Positions 23,619 through 31,806 of a stretch of DNA of 64,000 bases are shown here, one piece after another; within the stretch, counting starts at the first letter, position 1, and every line of letters begins with the position of its first letter. The notes under the pieces were generated by a model. That model had not been told where the DNA came from. It worked only from the letters and a program-made list of their open reading frames with translations, and did not search any database. The stretch covers positions 124,001-188,000 of the forward strand of contig CASGAN010000003.1 of NCBI GenBank assembly GCA_949299455.1, written 5' to 3'. The DNA is from an uncultured Oscillospiraceae bacterium. Its GTDB lineage: Bacteria; Bacillota; Clostridia; Oscillospirales; Ruminococcaceae. The translations under genes were made by a program, and so were the position numbers.

Positions 23619-25942
23619 TATTGTGCCCCTCCTTCCGCATATGCATTCACGCAGGCATTATAGCCGTTGAGCCACTTCGGATTCCGCTCACTGTTTGTGC
23701 AGATAACTGTCTGCATCAGGTTGCTCGAATCAATCGTGACTGTCTGCTGATCGTATGACTGCTCTCCATACCGCCACGACCATGCAGTTTCCTCGGTTAT
23801 GGTATAGCTGCCTTTCGGAAGCTTTTTGATCGTTGTACTGCCGTTTCCGTCAACGGTTACGGTCATGTAGTCCTTACCGTCTTTTTGGATATTGAACACA
23901 TATTTCTCACCGGCTTGACCGCCCTGTTTTTGAATGGTCAGTGTGCCGGACTGAACAAAGACTGTGAAGTCCTTCGGAATAGATTTCGGCTGAATCGTTC
24001 CTTCCGGATTCGGTGTGACAGTACAATCCACGGTATATACTGTATCTTCTGTCAGTGCAGGGTTCTGCGCTCCCACGGGTGTCCATGTCCACTCGCCGGA
24101 TGATTCACCTTTCGTAATTGTATACGTTCCGACTGTTTGTTCACCGTTTTTGATCGTATAGGAAATGTCCACAAACGCATTGTTTGTACCATCCACATAT
24201 GCGGGTGTGTCGATGCGGTTTGCCAGATCCGCTGTTTCCCCGAGGAAAATTATCTGATCGGAAGTGGTGTAGTCATACCGAATCGGCATATCGACCGTCG
24301 GAACGACAAAATTCTCTACAAGGCCTTTTTCTGTATAAACACCCGAATCTGCGCCATTGGTCGGGACGTTGTTGCCGCCGATGAAGTTTTCTTTGCGCGT
24401 TACGGTAAATTCAATGATCAGTTTTTTGCCGTAATCGCTTGTTGTCCCCGGTTTTGGTTCTTTACTGACAAAATATTTGTTGAAGTCAAATCCGGTCACC
24501 AAAACGCTGTTTTCTTCGATTTTGGCGGTAATGCCCGGATCAGCCGGCTGTTTTTCACCCCAGCTTTCGCCGTTTGGAGCGATTGCATCCGCTGTATAGA
24601 TATTGATTGCAGAAGTATTTGCTGGCATGTCAAAATACGGTGTTACGGTGTCTTTGATCACTGTTTTAGAATCCAAATCAATAGTGGGCTTGGAAATTGT
24701 TTCACCTATTGTTTTAAAAATTTCATTTAATGAACCGGCATCCGATGCAGAAAGATAATAACTGGGTTCCTGTGGAACACCATTATTCGAAGATACCTTT
24801 TGCATATAATAATTAGACTGCTCTGTTGCATTGCCATGCACATCTCCCGCCGAAGAAGAATCAGCTCCATTAAAAATGCCCACACTATAGACCAATGCAC
24901 CAGATTGTTTAGCAATATCGGCTTGTGCAATAGTTGCATTGGCAGTATCAGGATCATATCTATCTGCATTTTGTCCTGGATATCCATCTGTAAACAAAAT
25001 AACAACTTTGTTACGGCTGGTATCTGTTACGGTATCCAAAATACCGTTTGCCATTTCCATGCCGTATTGTGCATAGGTTGCTCCATTAGCATCTAATGCA
25101 TCTAATGACTTTCCGATATTATCTTGACCTTCAGCAGTTGTCATATCCTGCAGCGCATTTTTATACTGCGATTTTGCAAAGTTGCCGTAAGTATATGTTC
25201 GATCACCTACAAATACTTCTGTATTCGAATAACGCGGTCCCTCGCCAGAAAAGCCAACGATTGCAATCTTATGATTTACATCATCTTCTGTTCCTGCAAT
25301 CCCATCCGGGCCGTATGTGCTTTCAATTACCTGTCTTTCAAATGTACCTACAGCATCTTGTAATGCTTCTAAACGCGATATCTTCATATCGCTCGTTCGT
25401 TTCACATAAAGATTTCCATCTAAAGGCTGTGGTGGATCGTTCCAAAATCTATCGCTCGTCAAAGTAATTACTTGACCGGTTGCATCTGTATATTCATACG
25501 TATACCGATACAGAGCCTCCGTCCAAATATAGTCAACCGATACCTTTACTTCCCGATAAACTCCATTGTCTAAATAATACACAGTTCCATAAGATGCAGC
25601 TGTAACGTTTGAATTCCACCACAAACTGGTATAATAATCTTTTGAACCTACTACAATATCCTCTGCCATTGAACCCGACTGGTCGAGCACCAGCACAATG
25701 TCGAGTGGAACTGCTTTTTCCTCAAATTTCACTTCTCCGTTTGTATATGCTTTCAGTGAAATTTTGTATCGATCTTCTCCGTCCTTTTCCGCTGTTTTAC
25801 CGAGAAACAGACCGTTTTGATCTTCGTCTGTTGCCTGCAAAGCTTTCGGTGCTGTTTCCTGCGCCAGCACGGTTCCCATCGGAAGCACCGCCGTGATTAC
25901 CAGCGCAAAACAGAGAAGAATGGATAACATTTTGCGTTTCAT
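23618..25942 (-). CDS. VWA-domain surface adhesin with SpaA-like domain
   Basis: A 774-residue secreted protein. Signal peptide 1-27; a von Willebrand factor A domain from ~80 with MIDAS D87-x-S89-x-S91 (VLDQSGSM) and later VVILFTDGYPG; a middle beta-rich region; then a SpaA/prealbumin-like domain near 640-730 (GTLTIQKQGG, SYTITEETAW) whose Lys and Glu could form an isopeptide bond. It has no LPxTG or membrane tail, so it is probably held by the TasA-like fibre or its neighbours. The stretch ~24660-25660, coding most of the VWA domain, is clearly more A/T-rich than the flanks, suggesting domain exchange. Confidence 0.85.
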   Translation of the reverse strand: MKRKMLSILLCFALVITAVLPMGTVLAQETAPKALQATDEDQNGLFLGKTAEKDGEDRYKISLKAYTNGEVKFEEKAVPLDIVLVLDQSGSMAEDIVVGSKDYYTSLWWNSNVTAASYGTVYYLDNGVYREVKVSVDYIWTEALYRYTYEYTDATGQVITLTSDRFWNDPPQPLDGNLYVKRTSDMKISRLEALQDAVGTFERQVIESTYGPDGIAGTEDDVNHKIAIVGFSGEGPRYSNTEVFVGDRTYTYGNFAKSQYKNALQDMTTAEGQDNIGKSLDALDANGATYAQYGMEMANGILDTVTDTSRNKVVILFTDGYPGQNADRYDPDTANATIAQADIAKQSGALVYSVGIFNGADSSSAGDVHGNATEQSNYYMQKVSSNNGVPQEPSYYLSASDAGSLNEIFKTIGETISKPTIDLDSKTVIKDTVTPYFDMPANTSAINIYTADAIAPNGESWGEKQPADPGITAKIEENSVLVTGFDFNKYFVSKEPKPGTTSDYGKKLIIEFTVTRKENFIGGNNVPTNGADSGVYTEKGLVENFVVPTVDMPIRYDYTTSDQIIFLGETADLANRIDTPAYVDGTNNAFVDISYTIKNGEQTVGTYTITKGESSGEWTWTPVGAQNPALTEDTVYTVDCTVTPNPEGTIQPKSIPKDFTVFVQSGTLTIQKQGGQAGEKYVFNIQKDGKDYMTVTVDGNGSTTIKKLPKGSYTITEETAWSWRYGEQSYDQQTVTIDSSNLMQTVICTNSERNPKWLNGYNACVNAYAEGGAQ

Positions 25943-25958
25943 CTGTTATGCCTCCTTT

Positions 25959-26525
25959 TTATTCCTGCGGCCAACCGGATGCTTTCAAAACATCACTGCC
26001 GTTGTTCTGAGACTGAACGGCCTGTGCCTGCACCGTAATGGTCGCTTTGCTGTTCTGGTACAGGTTGTCCATATCCTTTCCGAATGTCACCGTTGTGAAC
26101 AGCGGTGTGGTGATTTCGTTTGCCGCAACCGGGTATTTGTAATAGTAGTATCCGTCTTGCTCCACCCAGTCTGCAGTGTTAAAATCAAGCTGAATCAGGT
26201 CTAAGTCGACTTCGCCGCTCATACCCTCAGCAAGCGTGATTGCTTTTTTCACTTCAATCCGTACATATGCCGGATTGTCTCCGACGTTTTCAATCTGCAC
26301 GATTTTGGATACTTCCTGACCTGCAACGATACCCGACAGATCCTCAAACACTCCGGGTGTTTCCTGTCCGTCCACGGCGGTCGTTTCTTTCAGTTCGATT
26401 TCCACGTTTCCCGCCGTCACCACGTTGGTCGCAGTGTCACTCGCCGTGAAGTATGCCAACGTGCCGTATGCAGCGATTGAAAGGCACATGACCGCCAATG
26501 CAATCGCCAACAATTTCTTTTTCAT
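25959..26525 (-). CDS. TasA/camelysin-like protein (3rd copy)
   Basis: A 188-residue secreted protein. Signal MKKKLLAIALAVMCLSIA is followed by YGTLAYFTASDTATNVVTAG, the usual SipW-dependent cleavage region of TasA/CalY proteins. The mature part has VEIELKETT, IENVGDNPAYVRIEVKK, ADWVEQDGYYYYKYPV and ends TVQAQAVQSQN...SGWPQE. GGAGG lies upstream of the ATG. It precedes the VWA gene by 16 bases and is probably co-assembled with it. Confidence 0.88.
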   Translation of the reverse strand: MKKKLLAIALAVMCLSIAAYGTLAYFTASDTATNVVTAGNVEIELKETTAVDGQETPGVFEDLSGIVAGQEVSKIVQIENVGDNPAYVRIEVKKAITLAEGMSGEVDLDLIQLDFNTADWVEQDGYYYYKYPVAANEITTPLFTTVTFGKDMDNLYQNSKATITVQAQAVQSQNNGSDVLKASGWPQE

Positions 26526-26619
26526 GAGATCATCCTCCTTGTCTTTCCCTTTTTATTTTCAGCCCGCTTTTGGCAGGGCATATGCAAACACTCCCGTCTT
26601 ACACAAAACCGGAATATCC

Positions 26620-26658
26620 ACATATACCCTGCCCTCAATAGAGAGCAGGGAGATATGT
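26620..26658 (-). other. intercistronic hairpin
   Basis: ACATAT..CCCTGC pairs with GCAGGG..ATATGT in the leftward transcript, between the 2nd and 3rd TasA-like genes. There is no T run, so it is more likely an mRNA stabiliser or processing site than a terminator, perhaps setting relative amounts of the fibre subunits. Confidence 0.5.
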
Positions 26659-26677
26659 ATCAGTGAGATATCAAACG

Positions 26678-27289
26678 TTATTCTGCAAGACCTGCTTCAT
26701 ACGGCAGCGGCTCTTTTGTCAAAAACCAGTTTGCAATTTCTCCCATATTCATTTTCTCTACACGGTTCCACTGTACTGCTGCGCCCTGCGCCTGAATTGC
26801 TTCTGCAGTGACAACGATATCATACGGGGTTGTTGCATCATCGTTTGTAGTTTCTGTCGACAAAACAACCTGATCGAACAGTGCATCCGTTTTTTCTTCC
26901 GGATTCAAAACTTTTTCATAGTAATAGTATCCATCTTCAGCGTTGTATTTCCAGTTATCGCCCAATTTTCCGACAACATAATCAGTGCGAACATCCATAG
27001 CAACGCCATCCGGCCACTGTACTTTCACACGGACAAATGCCGGGTTTGCACCAACGTTTGTAACAGTCGGGTCTTTTGCAACCGCTTCACCTGGATACAT
27101 TTCTTCTGCTTCTTCTTTACCGGTTGCATCCCATCCCGGCTCGGTCAATGTAATGTCAACATTACCAACGGTAAATGTGTTGGTTTTTTCTTCGGTATCA
27201 GTGAAGTATGCCAAAGACGAACCAACGATTGCGGTTGCTGCCAGTGCAGCTGCCAGTGCGATAGAAACGATTTTTTTCTTTGCGTTCAT
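26678..27289 (-). CDS. TasA/camelysin-like protein (2nd copy)
   Basis: A 203-residue secreted protein with signal MNAKKKIVSIALAAALAATA and the processing region GSSLAYFTDTEEKTNTFTVG, closest of the set to the TasA consensus. The mature domain has VDITLTEPGW, VTNVGANPAFVRVKVQWPDG and EDGYYYYEKVLNPEEKTDALF. A good ribosome site (AAAGGAGAG) precedes the ATG. It is the largest of the tandem copies and a likely major fibre subunit. Confidence 0.9.
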   Translation of the reverse strand: MNAKKKIVSIALAAALAATAIVGSSLAYFTDTEEKTNTFTVGNVDITLTEPGWDATGKEEAEEMYPGEAVAKDPTVTNVGANPAFVRVKVQWPDGVAMDVRTDYVVGKLGDNWKYNAEDGYYYYEKVLNPEEKTDALFDQVVLSTETTNDDATTPYDIVVTAEAIQAQGAAVQWNRVEKMNMGEIANWFLTKEPLPYEAGLAE

Positions 27290-27383
27290 GATTGAACTCT
27301 CCTTTCATTTTGCGAATATATTTGACCGGTTATGGTTGATTGATAACCGGCGATCGCCATACAATCAATCTGTGTGTCTGCAC

Positions 27384-27938
27384 TTACGGCTGTACTTTTT
27401 CCCATGCTTCCTGTGCACTGAATGTACCTTCACCATTCTGCATCTGCACAGCATATGCGGTAAATGTCAGCGTCGGAGCTGTTTCAGGTGCTTCTATGAT
27501 CGTGTCCATCATCTTTTTTGTTACAGTATCTTTTACCGCAACTTTATTGTCTTTGAGTACCGGGAACGGTTGGTCTGCTGCATTGTTTTTGACCTCACGG
27601 TAATAAACGTTCGAGCCTTCTGAAAGTACCGTCCAGCCGTCGGCTGTTTCAAATGTCATAAACGTATCGAAGTTTGCCGATTTCTCCACTTTTACAAACA
27701 GATAGCAGTCTTCGCTACCTGCTTTCACGGTTGCAGTCGGATCTTTTGCGATGGTGCAGCCCGGAACCATTTTATAGGTTTCAACAGGTGTTTCTTTCAG
27801 CTCAATGCTGATATTGCCCACGGTAAATGTGTTTTTCACCGGATCGGTCACATCAGTGAGCCACGCGATTGTACCGCCGACTGCACAGCAAACAACGAGT
27901 GCCAATGCGATGATTGGGATGAAAATCTTCTTTTTCAT
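27384..27938 (-). CDS. TasA/camelysin-like protein (1st copy)
   Basis: A 184-residue secreted protein with signal MKKKIFIPIIALALVVCCA and processing region GGTIAWLTDVTDPVKNTFTVG. The mature domain shows ISIELKETPV, GCTIAKDPTATVKAGSEDCYLFVKVEK and ends TFTAYAVQMQNGEGTFSAQEAWEKV, a short family ending. It is the gene directly after sipW (45-base gap), the order seen in characterised SipW-TasA operons. It has two mature-part Cys, unlike the 2nd and 3rd copies. Confidence 0.88.
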   Translation of the reverse strand: MKKKIFIPIIALALVVCCAVGGTIAWLTDVTDPVKNTFTVGNISIELKETPVETYKMVPGCTIAKDPTATVKAGSEDCYLFVKVEKSANFDTFMTFETADGWTVLSEGSNVYYREVKNNAADQPFPVLKDNKVAVKDTVTKKMMDTIIEAPETAPTLTFTAYAVQMQNGEGTFSAQEAWEKVQP

Positions 27939-27983
27939 CTGTTTTTCCCTCTTTCTTTTTAATTTTTATAAAATAACGTCTTT

Positions 27984-28508
27984 TCACTTATGATCAGACG
28001 ATATTTCCTGTTTCTCTTTTTTGAATGCACGCACAATGTCCGGGAGGAAAATCAGCAAAAGCAAAGTCGCCCCTGCTGCGATCGCCAGATACATTCCCGG
28101 CGGTTTCTGCACAAAGCTCGCCGCATATCCAAGATACGGAATCGAAAACACCGGCACGCCGATCAGGTTTTTAAAATGAACCGGTGCGCCGTCCGGGCTT
28201 TCGTTGGCATCGCCTTTCGTGTAAAACAGTTCATGTTCGGCATCAACATCGATCACACGGTGCGTTGCAACAACAAGCTCTTCATTCAGCACAAATGTAA
28301 TCGCTTGTCCGACCTGAATTTCCTCTGGGCGCGCCTGCTTGACATAAATAAGTGAACCGGTGCGATAAGTCGGCTCCATGCTTCCCGAAAGAACGGTATA
28401 CGGTGTAAGTCCGACCAGCCGCACGCCTACCAGCAGTACTGCGAACAAAACTACCACAACCACAAGCACGGTTGTGACCGCTTTGATTCCTTTTTTCATC
28501 TGATTCAT
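27984..28508 (-). CDS. sipW: SipW-type (ER-type) signal peptidase I
   Basis: A 174-residue membrane peptidase. N-terminal helix ~10-33, catalytic Ser in LSGSMEPTY (S43), His in ATHRVIDV (H83) in place of the Lys of ordinary signal peptidases, and a second helix ~136-157 before a basic tail. SipW removes the signal from TasA-like proteins. It is the first gene of the leftward operon and faces the promoter at 28662-28689. AAAGAGG lies ahead of the ATG. Confidence 0.94.
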   Translation of the reverse strand: MNQMKKGIKAVTTVLVVVVVLFAVLLVGVRLVGLTPYTVLSGSMEPTYRTGSLIYVKQARPEEIQVGQAITFVLNEELVVATHRVIDVDAEHELFYTKGDANESPDGAPVHFKNLIGVPVFSIPYLGYAASFVQKPPGMYLAIAAGATLLLLIFLPDIVRAFKKEKQEISSDHK

Positions 28509-28629
28509 ATAAAAAACCTCTTTGTTTTGATTTCGTTGTGTTTTTCACTGTCCGCAGAATAATTGCAGACAATTTGGGCATTCTATTTGCGGATGAAAAG
28601 AAACCGGTGTAGTATCTCCTTCTTTGATG

Positions 28630-28648
28630 TTTCGCAGAGTTTCACCCT
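28630..28648 (+). repeat. left inverted repeat (IRL) of recombinase segment
   Basis: TTTCGCAGAGTTTCACCCT, the exact reverse complement of 30055-30073. It lies between the -10 box of the leftward promoter and sipW. Confidence 0.9.
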
Positions 28649-28661
28649 CTATGTTACCTTC

Positions 28662-28689
28662 ATTATACCACATTTTTTCTTAAAAGCAA
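28662..28689 (-). promoter_or_regulatory. leftward promoter of sipW/TasA-like operon, inside the invertible segment
   Basis: Minus strand: TTGCTT (28689-28684), 16-base spacer, extended -10 TGGTATAAT (TATAAT 28667-28662). Predicted start near 28655, immediately before the left inverted repeat, giving a leader of about 147 bases. Confidence 0.75.
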
Positions 28690-28707
28690 CAGCTTATCAG
28701 GATAAAG

Positions 28708-28735
28708 TTGACTTTTTTAAAGACATATATATTCT
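28708..28735 (+). promoter_or_regulatory. candidate promoter of the recombinase gene
   Basis: TTGACT (28708-28713), 16-base spacer, TATTCT (28730-28735), in an A/T-rich stretch about 108 bases before the recombinase start. Confidence 0.45.
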
Positions 28736-28843
28736 CGATTGTAAAAATACATGAAAGAAAATGAACATTTTAACCAATAAGCCGTCAAATTCTCCGTCAA
28801 AAACTGACGGAAGATTTAATATAGAGAGAAAGGATGATCTACA

Positions 28844-29980
28844 ATGCCAAGACGCGGAGAAAACATCTACAAGCGCAAGGACAACCGATGGGAGGGGCGT
28901 TATATCAAAGGACGGCTTCCCTCCGGAAAAGTGCAGTTTGGATATGTTTATGCAAAAACATATCAGGAAGTGAAGCAAAAACTGATTGAGAAACAGGCGC
29001 TTTATCGTCAGCAGCCGAAACTTTTTCAAACGCAGAATGTGCATTTTTATGTCTATTGCGATCAATGGCTGTTGTTAAACCGGAATCATGTCAAAGAATC
29101 TACATTGATCAAATATCGAAACATCGTAAACAATCATATCAAACCGCATATCGGGCAATACACTGTGGAGCAGCTGGATACCGTGGTGCTTGAATCGTTC
29201 AGCCATATGCTTTTAATCAGCGGCGCACGGCACAAAGCGGGCGGATTGTCTGCCAAAACGGTAAAAGATATTCTGGTGGTTGTGCATTCTGTTTTAAAAT
29301 ATGTACAAAGCAAAACGGGAACACATTGTCCGTCTTTTCAAATGATTTATCCCAAGCAGTACAAAAAGCAAATGCGCGTGCTGTCAAAAGAAGAGCAGGA
29401 GCGATTGACAGCATATTTGCTGCAGGAGATGGATGCGTGCAAATTCGGTGTTTTACTGGCGCTGCTCACAGGGATGCGCATTGGTGAAGTATGTGCACTG
29501 CGGTGGGCGGACATTTCTGTTGATGAAAAAACCGTACATGTATGCAATACGATGCAGCGGCTGCAGCAAATCGACACACACTTTACAGCACAGAAAACAC
29601 GCGTGCTCATTACTGAACCGAAAACAGAATCCTCGAATCGCATGATTCCGCTGACGGATTATGCTGCTGCATTGTGCAGACAATATTGCTCTGAAAATCA
29701 ATCCGCGTTTATTTTAACCGGAACAGAGCAATTCATGGAACCGCGGACACTGCAGTATCGCTTGCGCAAATATACTGCAGACTGCGGACTTTCCCAGGTT
29801 CATTTCCACGTTCTGCGCCATACGTTTGCAACACGCTGTGTAGAGGTGGGATTTGAGGTGAAATCACTCAGTGAAATTCTTGGACATTCCTCGGTGCAGG
29901 TTACACTGGATCGATATGTTCATTCATCTTTGGATTTAAAGCGAGAGAATATGAACAAATTGGCGGCGATCGGTTTTTAA
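28844..29980 (+). CDS. tyrosine site-specific recombinase (integrase family)
   Basis: A 378-residue phage-integrase-type recombinase. An N-terminal arm-type DNA-binding domain (RWEGRYIKGRLPSGKVQ) and a core-binding domain precede the catalytic domain with all key residues: R212 (TGMRIGEVCALRW), H322-x-x-R325 (HVLRHTFATR), H348 (LGHSS) and nucleophile Y358 (LDRYVH). GAAAGGATGATC precedes the ATG. No excisionase, relaxase or phage gene is nearby, and the gene is enclosed by perfect inverted repeats, so it most likely inverts its own segment instead of serving an integrated element. Confidence 0.93.
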   Translation: MPRRGENIYKRKDNRWEGRYIKGRLPSGKVQFGYVYAKTYQEVKQKLIEKQALYRQQPKLFQTQNVHFYVYCDQWLLLNRNHVKESTLIKYRNIVNNHIKPHIGQYTVEQLDTVVLESFSHMLLISGARHKAGGLSAKTVKDILVVVHSVLKYVQSKTGTHCPSFQMIYPKQYKKQMRVLSKEEQERLTAYLLQEMDACKFGVLLALLTGMRIGEVCALRWADISVDEKTVHVCNTMQRLQQIDTHFTAQKTRVLITEPKTESSNRMIPLTDYAAALCRQYCSENQSAFILTGTEQFMEPRTLQYRLRKYTADCGLSQVHFHVLRHTFATRCVEVGFEVKSLSEILGHSSVQVTLDRYVHSSLDLKRENMNKLAAIGF

Positions 29981-30054
29981 CCGATTTGCCGTCATTTTTT
30001 GTTGTCATCCGCTCATTTTTGCGTGTAGATCGGCATTTTCTTGCTTTTTGACAA

Positions 30055-30073
30055 AGGGTGAAACTCTGCGAAA
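30055..30073 (-). repeat. right inverted repeat (IRR) of recombinase segment
   Basis: AGGGTGAAACTCTGCGAAA, exact complement of the left repeat. A TTGACA hexamer (30048-30053) sits directly inside it, but no -10 follows 17 bases on in this orientation. Confidence 0.9.
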
Positions 30074-30084
30074 AAAACAAAAAT

Positions 30085-30116
30085 AAAAAAGCCATCGCAA
30101 ACGCGATGGCTTTTTT
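30085..30116. terminator. bidirectional terminator between recombinase and alr
   Basis: A6-GCCATCGC, AAAC loop, GCGATGGC-T6. It serves the rightward recombinase and the leftward alr, and lies just outside the right inverted repeat. Confidence 0.92.
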
Positions 30117-30136
30117 CAATGAATCATATTGTGTGC

Positions 30137-31318
30137 TTATGTTTCAGTCAAATAGTCAATGACCGTTCTTGTTTCGCCGTGAGACTGATACACACGCGGA
30201 ACACGCCGTCCAATCAGGCACATGAGTTCATAATGAATGGTGTGACAAGGCTGCGCCAGATCGTCAAATGAAATGGATTCAAGACCATCGCGTCCGACGA
30301 CGGTGACCGTATCGCCCATTTGTACATCCAGAATCTCCGTAACATCCAAAATCAACTGATCCATGCAGATATTTCCGATGATCGGTGCGCGTTTTCCGCG
30401 GATCAGCATCGAACCTTTATTCGAAAGCAAGCGCGGATACCCGTCTGCATATCCGATCGGAACGGTAGCAACACGCATCGGATGAGATGACACAAATGTG
30501 CGGTTATATGAAACGGCAGTGGATGCCGGGATCTCTTTCACCATAGATACGGTGCTGTACAGCGACATCACCGGTCTGAGCGCAAACGGAAGCGGTTCAT
30601 GGCTCGGCGCATATCCGTACAGCACGATACCGGCCCGCGCCAAATCAAATGATTCGCTGCTGCAAAATGCAATGCCTGCGCTGTTTTGCAAATGATACGA
30701 ATCAAACCGAATGCCGCGTGTAAGCAATGCATCACGAATGGCACAAAAGCGCTCCATCTGCAGTTTGGTATATGCATCCGACAATGCATCGTGCGCATCT
30801 GCACTCGAAAAATGCGAAAACAGTCCGCAGCAATTTAATCCCGGCAGACAGCAAATACGTGCGATCGCATCTGCCGCCGATTCTGTCGGCTCTGTACAAA
30901 AGCCGATCCGGCTCATGCCGGTGTCAAGCTTGATATGACAGTTGACACGCACCTGCTTTTCCTGACACACCTCATTGAGTGCCAGCGCGTACTCCGCGGA
31001 AAATACGGCTTGTGAGATGCGGTTTTCCACAAGCTCCACTGCGGCTTCCGGCGGTGTATATCCCAAAATTAAAATTTTTCCGTTGATTCCGTGACGCCGT
31101 AAATTGAGTGCCTCGTTGATATTCGAAACCGCAAACGAACGAACGCCGGCATCATAAAGTGTCTGTGCAACCATACGGTCACCGTGGCCGTATGCATCCG
31201 CTTTCACAACTGCCATCACTGAAACTGATGACGGCAGATGTGCGCGAATCTGCGCATAATTAAACTGAAGTGCGTCCAGATCAACAACCGCCCAGGTCCG
31301 TTTATAAAAATCTTTCAT
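30137..31318 (-). CDS. alr: alanine racemase
   Basis: A 393-residue PLP enzyme that makes D-alanine for cell wall synthesis. The PLP lysine is K39 in VVKADAYGHG, the second catalytic Tyr is in AVSYNRTFV, and the C-terminal beta domain has VPIGYADGYPR and GNICMDQLILD. The ATG at 31318 follows GGGGGA; the in-frame ATG at 31369 has no ribosome site and would overlap the upstream gene. It is probably co-transcribed with the small membrane protein gene just upstream. Confidence 0.95.
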   Translation of the reverse strand: MKDFYKRTWAVVDLDALQFNYAQIRAHLPSSVSVMAVVKADAYGHGDRMVAQTLYDAGVRSFAVSNINEALNLRRHGINGKILILGYTPPEAAVELVENRISQAVFSAEYALALNEVCQEKQVRVNCHIKLDTGMSRIGFCTEPTESAADAIARICCLPGLNCCGLFSHFSSADAHDALSDAYTKLQMERFCAIRDALLTRGIRFDSYHLQNSAGIAFCSSESFDLARAGIVLYGYAPSHEPLPFALRPVMSLYSTVSMVKEIPASTAVSYNRTFVSSHPMRVATVPIGYADGYPRLLSNKGSMLIRGKRAPIIGNICMDQLILDVTEILDVQMGDTVTVVGRDGLESISFDDLAQPCHTIHYELMCLIGRRVPRVYQSHGETRTVIDYLTET

Positions 31319-31365
31319 CAAAATGTTCCCCCATGCGAACTTCCGTATATTCGCACCGTATTTTA

Positions 31366-31548
31366 TCAATAGGTTTTATGTGTCAGCAGCGAAATGCCGG
31401 TAATGTTGAATAACACGGATCCCACAACGATCCAAAATCCAATCGTTGAAGCTGCAAGTGCCAATGAAATCACGCCGATTGCAAACGCACAAATACCAAT
31501 CAGCAGCACAATCCATCCAATTTTTCGAATCGGTGAAGCTTGTTTCAT
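31366..31548 (-). CDS. small two-helix membrane protein
   Basis: A ~60-residue protein, not recognised. It has a short basic start (MKQASPIRKIG), two hydrophobic helices (~residues 12-32 and 35-54) and a short tail. The ATG at 31548 has AAAGGAGG upstream; a longer frame to 31599 lacks one. It ends 47 bases before alr on the same strand. Confidence 0.6.
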   Translation of the reverse strand: MKQASPIRKIGWIVLLIGICAFAIGVISLALAASTIGFWIVVGSVLFNITGISLLTHKTY

Positions 31549-31681
31549 ACGGATTTTCGCCTCCTTTTCTTTCTCAATGCTTTTATTATCATACATCATT
31601 TTATGCGTAAAAACAACCGGAAAGAAGCGCTGCTTCTATTACGCTCTGTACAATCAGAAAGATAAAATGGGTTTTTAAACA

Positions 31682-31785
31682 TATTCCACACGGTTTTCAA
31701 CAATGCTGATCAAAGAAACTGCGGAATCGCGCGGGTTTTCAACATGGTTCTCAACAGCTGTTGAAAACTTCTCCGCAATTCAACA
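31682..31785. repeat. cluster of TTTTCAACA-like nonamers (DnaA-box-like)
   Basis: Between the small membrane protein and tadA lie TATTCCACA (31682), TTTTCAACA (31694, 31736), TTCTCAACA (31748), TGTTGAAAA in reverse (31759) and AATTCAACA (31777). The 31748 and 31759 copies form a near-perfect palindrome around AGCT. No gene is present. They could be DnaA-related sites or operators of another protein. Confidence 0.45.
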
Positions 31786-31806
31786 TTTACAGCTTGTATA
31801 TTTCTC

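Larger units (their letters stand above)
28509..28843. other. noncoding switch region between sipW and the recombinase
   Basis: These 335 bases contain no gene. From left to right they hold the sipW leader (28509-28629, with a possible hairpin CCGCAAATAG...TTATTCTGCGG on the minus strand), the left inverted repeat (28630-28648), the leftward promoter (28662-28689), a rightward promoter for the recombinase (28708-28735) and a short hairpin TCCGTCA-AAAAC-TGACGGA (28793-28811) preceded by a direct copy of CCGTCAAA at 28782. Confidence 0.7.
28630..30073. mobile_element. putative invertible DNA segment carrying its own tyrosine recombinase
   Basis: A 1.44 kb segment bounded by perfect 19-bp inverted repeats that contains one gene, a tyrosine recombinase, and an outward promoter next to the left repeat that reads into sipW and the TasA-like operon. 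In the orientation shown the operon would be on. After inversion the promoter would instead face the strong terminator at 30085-30116. Inversion itself has not been observed. Confidence 0.7.

Noticed and set aside
28282..28581. Open frame upstream of and overlapping sipW
   Set aside because: It runs out of frame through sipW, and the ribosome-site-like GAAGGAG near 28615 is too far from its ATG.
28630..30073. Recombinase as part of a prophage or integrative element
   Set aside because: No excisionase, relaxase, structural or tRNA-att signature is nearby; the ends are inverted, not direct, repeats.
31682..31785. Chromosomal origin (oriC)
   Set aside because: No dnaA/dnaN, no exact DnaA boxes and no A/T-rich unwinding element are adjacent.
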